Part shown: in pieces, positions 61,100-64,000 of the stretch
Numbering within the stretch: position 1 is the stretch's first letter
Layout of the letters: each line of letters starts with the position of its first letter
From: Mycobacterium dioxanotrophicus
Lineage (GTDB): Bacteria > Actinomycetota > Actinomycetes > Mycobacteriales > Mycobacteriaceae
Assembly (NCBI RefSeq): GCF_002157835.1
Contig: NZ_CP020809.1
Location: forward strand, 1,488,001-1,552,000
Length of the DNA: 64,000 nucleotides
Direction: 5' to 3'
The notes under the pieces: generated by a model
Seen by the model: only the letters and a program-made list of their open reading frames with translations
Told to the model about the DNA's origin: nothing
Databases searched by the model: none
Program-made: the position numbers and the translations under genes

Positions 61100-62425
61100 T
61101 CAGACAGCTGTCGGACGGCCGCCGCTCGGTGTGTGCGGCTGGTACAGCCCGGCAAATCGGGCCAGCCGGATGCCGAGCATCAGCTCGAACCGGATCTCGC
61201 CGTCACCCAGATCGCCGCCGACGGCCTCGGTCAGTTTCTCCAGCCGGTAATACAGCGTGGAGCGGTGCAGGTAGAGCTCCTCGGCGGTGCGGCGCGCATC
61301 GCCACCGGTGCCGAGGTACACCTCGAGGGTGTGGACGAGGTCGTCGCGACGTGCGTCGATCAGGGCGACGATGCCGGGATGGATGAGCTCGATGAGCCGG
61401 TCGGAGCCATAGGCCTCGGCAAGCAGCGCAAGGGTTCTCCAGGACCCGAGCTTCGACCACGCCGTGACCTGCTGATCGGACGCGCCGATCTGCCCCAGCC
61501 GCAGCGCCGTGCGGGCCTGTCGCAGCGCGACGGCGGCCTGCGTGATCGGCAGCCGCTCGGTCGACGCGCCGATCGCGGGCCGGATGCCGTAGCTGGCGGC
61601 GATGGCGTCGGCCACGATGTCGGCCGCGGTATCGGCGACGTCGAGGCTCGGTGCAGGGGAGACCGTCGCGGCTGCGCGACGCGCCACGGCCAGCACTGTC
61701 GTCGGCGTGCCCGCGACGGTGAACCACTGGCGCGACCGGTCGGTCGCGGCCAGCCGCAGCCGCAGCGCCATGGTGTGGTCGACGGGATCGCCTGCGCCCG
61801 GCGTGCCCGGCTCGAACACGAACACGCTCACGGTGCTGTCGGGCTGGGCCATGTCTCTGGCCTGCAGTTCCCGCACCGCCTGCTCGGCCTGCTCACCGGA
61901 TGCGGCGCCGAGCAACCGCGTGAGCAGCGTCTGCTGGGCGGATTCCTCCGCGCGCAACGTGGCATTGCGCCGGTCGAGAATGGCCAAAAGGTCGGCACCG
62001 GCCTGCTCGGCCAGCCGCTGGCCTTCGGCGGGCAACGCCCCGTCGCGGTCGAGGATCCACAGGTAGCCGAAGCGCTCGGTCGCCGTGCGGACAGGCACGC
62101 AGTACCGGGGCACCAAACCGTGCTGCGGGAAAGCCGGGGTCCACATCGCAGAGTTCGCGGTGCCGATCCCCACGCCGAACAGGGCGGCCTTGACCTCGGC
62201 GCGGGTCTCGCGCTGCAGCACGCTGTGCACGCGGACATCGTCGAGTTCACCGAGCTGGCGACTGTGGGTGATCGGGTGCAGCTCTTCGTCGTCGAGCAGC
62301 ACGGCCCGGCCCAGGGACTGGGCGAGCACGTCGACGATCAGCTGCATGCGGGCGCTGAAGTCAGCGGTCACCGGCTCGGGCACCCGCTGATTGTCGTCCA
62401 GCTCACGGCGCAAGGAGGGCGACAC
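61100..62425 (-). CDS. PucR-family transcriptional regulator
   Basis: The 441-residue protein has an N-terminal sensory part with GAF/PAS-like character (about 30-170), a GGDEF-like central region (about 220-330) and the C-terminal PucR helix-turn-helix (LVHTLEVYLGTGGDARRTAE, ELYLHRSTLYYRLEKLTEAV). PucR relatives activate catabolic genes for purines or amino acids in response to the substrate. Its start overlaps the 5-FCL gene end by 23 bp. It lies directly upstream of the permease gene on the same strand, so it probably controls permease expression. Confidence 0.87.
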   Translation of the reverse strand: MSPSLRRELDDNQRVPEPVTADFSARMQLIVDVLAQSLGRAVLLDDEELHPITHSRQLGELDDVRVHSVLQRETRAEVKAALFGVGIGTANSAMWTPAFPQHGLVPRYCVPVRTATERFGYLWILDRDGALPAEGQRLAEQAGADLLAILDRRNATLRAEESAQQTLLTRLLGAASGEQAEQAVRELQARDMAQPDSTVSVFVFEPGTPGAGDPVDHTMALRLRLAATDRSRQWFTVAGTPTTVLAVARRAAATVSPAPSLDVADTAADIVADAIAASYGIRPAIGASTERLPITQAAVALRQARTALRLGQIGASDQQVTAWSKLGSWRTLALLAEAYGSDRLIELIHPGIVALIDARRDDLVHTLEVYLGTGGDARRTAEELYLHRSTLYYRLEKLTEAVGGDLGDGEIRFELMLGIRLARFAGLYQPHTPSGGRPTAV

Positions 62426-63002
62426 CCCCTGTCGGCGTCATCACGTGCGTCATCCGGATGTCGTGGGGTTCGGCGGGCAACGCGTCGAGCAGTTCGTCGT
62501 CACGCACCACGGCGACCAGTTTGGTCCCCGCGCGCACCGCACTCAGGGTGCGGTCGTAGAAGCCGGCGCCGCGCCCCAGCCGCGCACCGGATCGGTCCAC
62601 GGCCAGCGCGGGCACCAGGATCATGGCGGCTTGATTCACCGTCTCGGCGGGTAAATAGGGGGGTGCAGGTTCGCGCAGTCCGAAATCTGCCGGCTGCAGG
62701 GTGCCCGGCCGATAGTCGGCCCACTGCAGCGGCAGCGGAACTCCGTCGGCGCCGTTGCGGGCCACGGGGAGCAGCACCCGGCTGCCGAGCTCGAGCAACC
62801 GATCAAGGAGTGCGATGGAGCCCGGTTCGGAACCGACTGGCACGTACGCGCACACGGTCTGGCCGGCGCCGACAAGTCCGGGTAACCAGCCGCACAGCGC
62901 CTCGGCCTCCGCGGCGTGTAGCTCCCGCGGTATCGCGCGTCGCGCCCGCAGGAGCGCGGCTCGTAGCTCGCTCTTCGTCGGTGGGGTCACAACCTCCACC
63001 AT
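62403..63002 (-). CDS. 5-formyltetrahydrofolate cyclo-ligase
   Basis: The enzyme converts 5-formyl-THF to 5,10-methenyl-THF with ATP, returning a storage folate to the active pool. The 199-residue protein has KSELRAALLRARRAI, YVPVGSEPGSIALLDRLLEL, the substrate loop LREPAPPYLPAE, and the ATP-binding signature VPALAVDRSGARLGRGAGFY. It is divergent from galU, as Rv0992c is from Rv0993. The ATG at 63002 has no clear ribosome-binding site; the short gap to galU suggests leaderless transcripts in both directions. Confidence 0.93.
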   Translation of the reverse strand: MVEVVTPPTKSELRAALLRARRAIPRELHAAEAEALCGWLPGLVGAGQTVCAYVPVGSEPGSIALLDRLLELGSRVLLPVARNGADGVPLPLQWADYRPGTLQPADFGLREPAPPYLPAETVNQAAMILVPALAVDRSGARLGRGAGFYDRTLSAVRAGTKLVAVVRDDELLDALPAEPHDIRMTHVMTPTGGVALLAP

Positions 63003-63026
63003 TTCAGAACGCGCGTTAGGGTGTGA

Positions 63027-63953
63027 ATGATGACCACGTCTGCGAAGCCGCCTGCGCTGCCTATTCCGTACACGGCGGTTGTTCCGGCTGCGGGCCTGGG
63101 GACACGGTTTCTCCCCGCCACGAAGACAGTGCCCAAAGAACTGCTGCCGGTGGTCGACACACCGGGCATCGAACTCGTCGCCGCCGAGGCGGCGGAGGCC
63201 GGTGCCGAGCGGCTGATCATCGTCACCTCAGAAGGTAAGGACAGCGTCGTCGCGCACTTCGTCGAGGACCTGGTCCTGGAGGGCACGCTCGCGGCCCGCG
63301 GCAAGGTGAAGATGCTCGAGAAGGTGCGGCGGGCCCCTGCTCTGATCAAGGTGGAATCGGTCGTGCAGGCCGAGCCGCTCGGGTTGGGCCACGCCGTGAG
63401 CTGTGTCGAGGCGAGCCTGCATCCCGACGAAGACGCGATCTCCGTGCTGCTGCCCGACGACCTGGTGTTGCCGACCGGCGTGCTGGAGACGATGTCGCGG
63501 GCCCGGTCCAAGCGCGGCGGCTCGGTGCTGTGCGCCATCGAGGTGCCCGGCGACGACATCAGCGCCTACGGCGTGTTCGACGTGGAACCTGTTGCCGACT
63601 CCAACAATCCGAACGTGCTGCGGGTCAAGGGCATGGTCGAGAAGCCGAAGCCCGAGGACGCTCCGTCGCACTACGCCGCGGCCGGCCGCTACGTGCTGGA
63701 CCGGGCGATTTTCGATGCACTGCGCCGGGTTCCGCGGGGGGTGGGCGGCGAGATCCAGCTCACCGACGCCATCGCGCTGTTGATCGAAGAAGGCCATCCC
63801 GTGCACGTGGTGGTGCACCGCGGCGCTCGACACGACCTGGGAAATCCCGGCGGCTACCTGATGGCTGCGGTTGACTTTGCGTTGGAACGCGACGACTACG
63901 GCCCCGAGTTGCGGCGGTGGTTGGTCGAACGGTTGGGCCTGGCCGAGCACTGA
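63027..63953 (+). CDS. galU: UTP-glucose-1-phosphate uridylyltransferase
   Basis: GalU makes UDP-glucose for glycolipid, trehalose and cell-wall galactan precursors. The 308-residue protein has the nucleotide-binding signature GLGTRFLPATKTVPKELLP near residue 24, the second site VLLPDDLVLPTGVLETMSRA, AYGVFDVEPV, MVEKPKPEDAPSHYAAAGRY and GARHDLGNPGGYLMAAVDFA. Two ATGs (63027 and 63030) are possible. A TAGGGT -10-like element ends 5-8 nt before them, fitting a leaderless mRNA. A palindrome AACGCGCGTT (63008-63017) lies in the 24-bp divergent gap. Confidence 0.96.
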   Translation: MMTTSAKPPALPIPYTAVVPAAGLGTRFLPATKTVPKELLPVVDTPGIELVAAEAAEAGAERLIIVTSEGKDSVVAHFVEDLVLEGTLAARGKVKMLEKVRRAPALIKVESVVQAEPLGLGHAVSCVEASLHPDEDAISVLLPDDLVLPTGVLETMSRARSKRGGSVLCAIEVPGDDISAYGVFDVEPVADSNNPNVLRVKGMVEKPKPEDAPSHYAAAGRYVLDRAIFDALRRVPRGVGGEIQLTDAIALLIEEGHPVHVVVHRGARHDLGNPGGYLMAAVDFALERDDYGPELRRWLVERLGLAEH

Positions 63954-63985
63954 GAGCAGCGCGTCGGGCCCGGTAGAGACGGGAT

Positions 63986-64000
63986 AGGAAGGTGTGTTGT
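63986..64000 (+). other. Ribosome-binding site and possible start of the next gene
   Basis: AGGAAGG (63986-63992) lies just before GTG (63994) or TTG (63997) at the right edge. In M. tuberculosis moeA1 (molybdopterin molybdotransferase) follows galU, so the next gene is probably that, but no coding sequence remains to confirm it. Confidence 0.35.

Overview
The window is high-GC DNA from a rapidly growing mycobacterium (Mycolicibacterium, near the M. smegmatis/M. fortuitum group). The gene order tRNA-Trp-secE-nusG-rplK-rplA, mycolic acid methyltransferases, lipG, an ABC1 kinase, a GH38 mannosidase, a ROK kinase, rplJ-rplL, mceG, rpoB-rpoC and nfo follows the Rv0638-Rv0670 region of M. tuberculosis. 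A remnant of an Msp-type porin, a family of fast growers, points to the rapid-growing branch. Species identity is inferred and was not tested.

Region by region. 1-3 kb holds a hadC tail, tRNA-Trp, secE, nusG, rplK and rplA. 3-5 kb is an inserted module of an ECF42-type sigma factor and its DGPF/YCII partner. 5-9.5 kb holds two SAM-dependent mycolate methyltransferases, a LipG-like hydrolase and an ABC1 kinase, all on the minus strand. 9.5-15.4 kb is accessory: an MHS transporter and a small His/aromatic-rich exported protein that share an unusual upstream element, an MpaB-type oxygenase with a divergent TetR, and two DinB-fold proteins next to a WYL regulator. 15.4-21.2 kb is a tightly coupled operon of a GH38 alpha-mannosidase, a foldase-like protein and a ROK sugar kinase, followed by HxlR/DUF1772. 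22-32.6 kb is the transcription and translation core: L10 leader, rplJ, rplL, mceG, rpoB and rpoC. 32.7-38.2 kb holds a CHAP hydrolase, endonuclease IV and a fadE8-echA4-paaX-echA5 operon.

Between about 38.2 and 40.7 kb the M. tuberculosis-like order jumps from Rv0675 to Rv0971c. The junction contains unrecognised genes, including a candidate orphan HNH nuclease with a candidate immunity partner, and a SnoaL-like protein. 40.7-49.1 kb is a six-gene acyl-CoA operon (atuA-like, fadE13, accD2, accA2, fadE12, echA7) whose content mirrors the Pseudomonas acyclic-terpene (Atu) pathway. 49.4-57 kb holds an exported protein, rpmF, the MprAB stress system, pepD (frameshifted here), moaB2, an unlisted 52-residue gene, the 3' half of an Msp porin gene, mscL, a SAF-domain protein and the Ruc-type zinc-ribbon chaperone under a CIRCE element. 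57-64 kb holds a DUF6463/TetR pair, a universal stress protein coupled to an APC permease fused to a Usp-like domain, a PucR regulator, 5-formyl-THF cyclo-ligase and galU.

The strongest leads are the single-base frameshift in pepD, the decayed porin beside mprAB-pepD, two near-identical 53-bp palindromes marking the ends of the rplA and rpoC units, a duplicated promoter/terminator set on two unrelated neighbouring genes, and the orphan HNH nuclease pair. No CRISPR array, insertion sequence or phage gene was seen.
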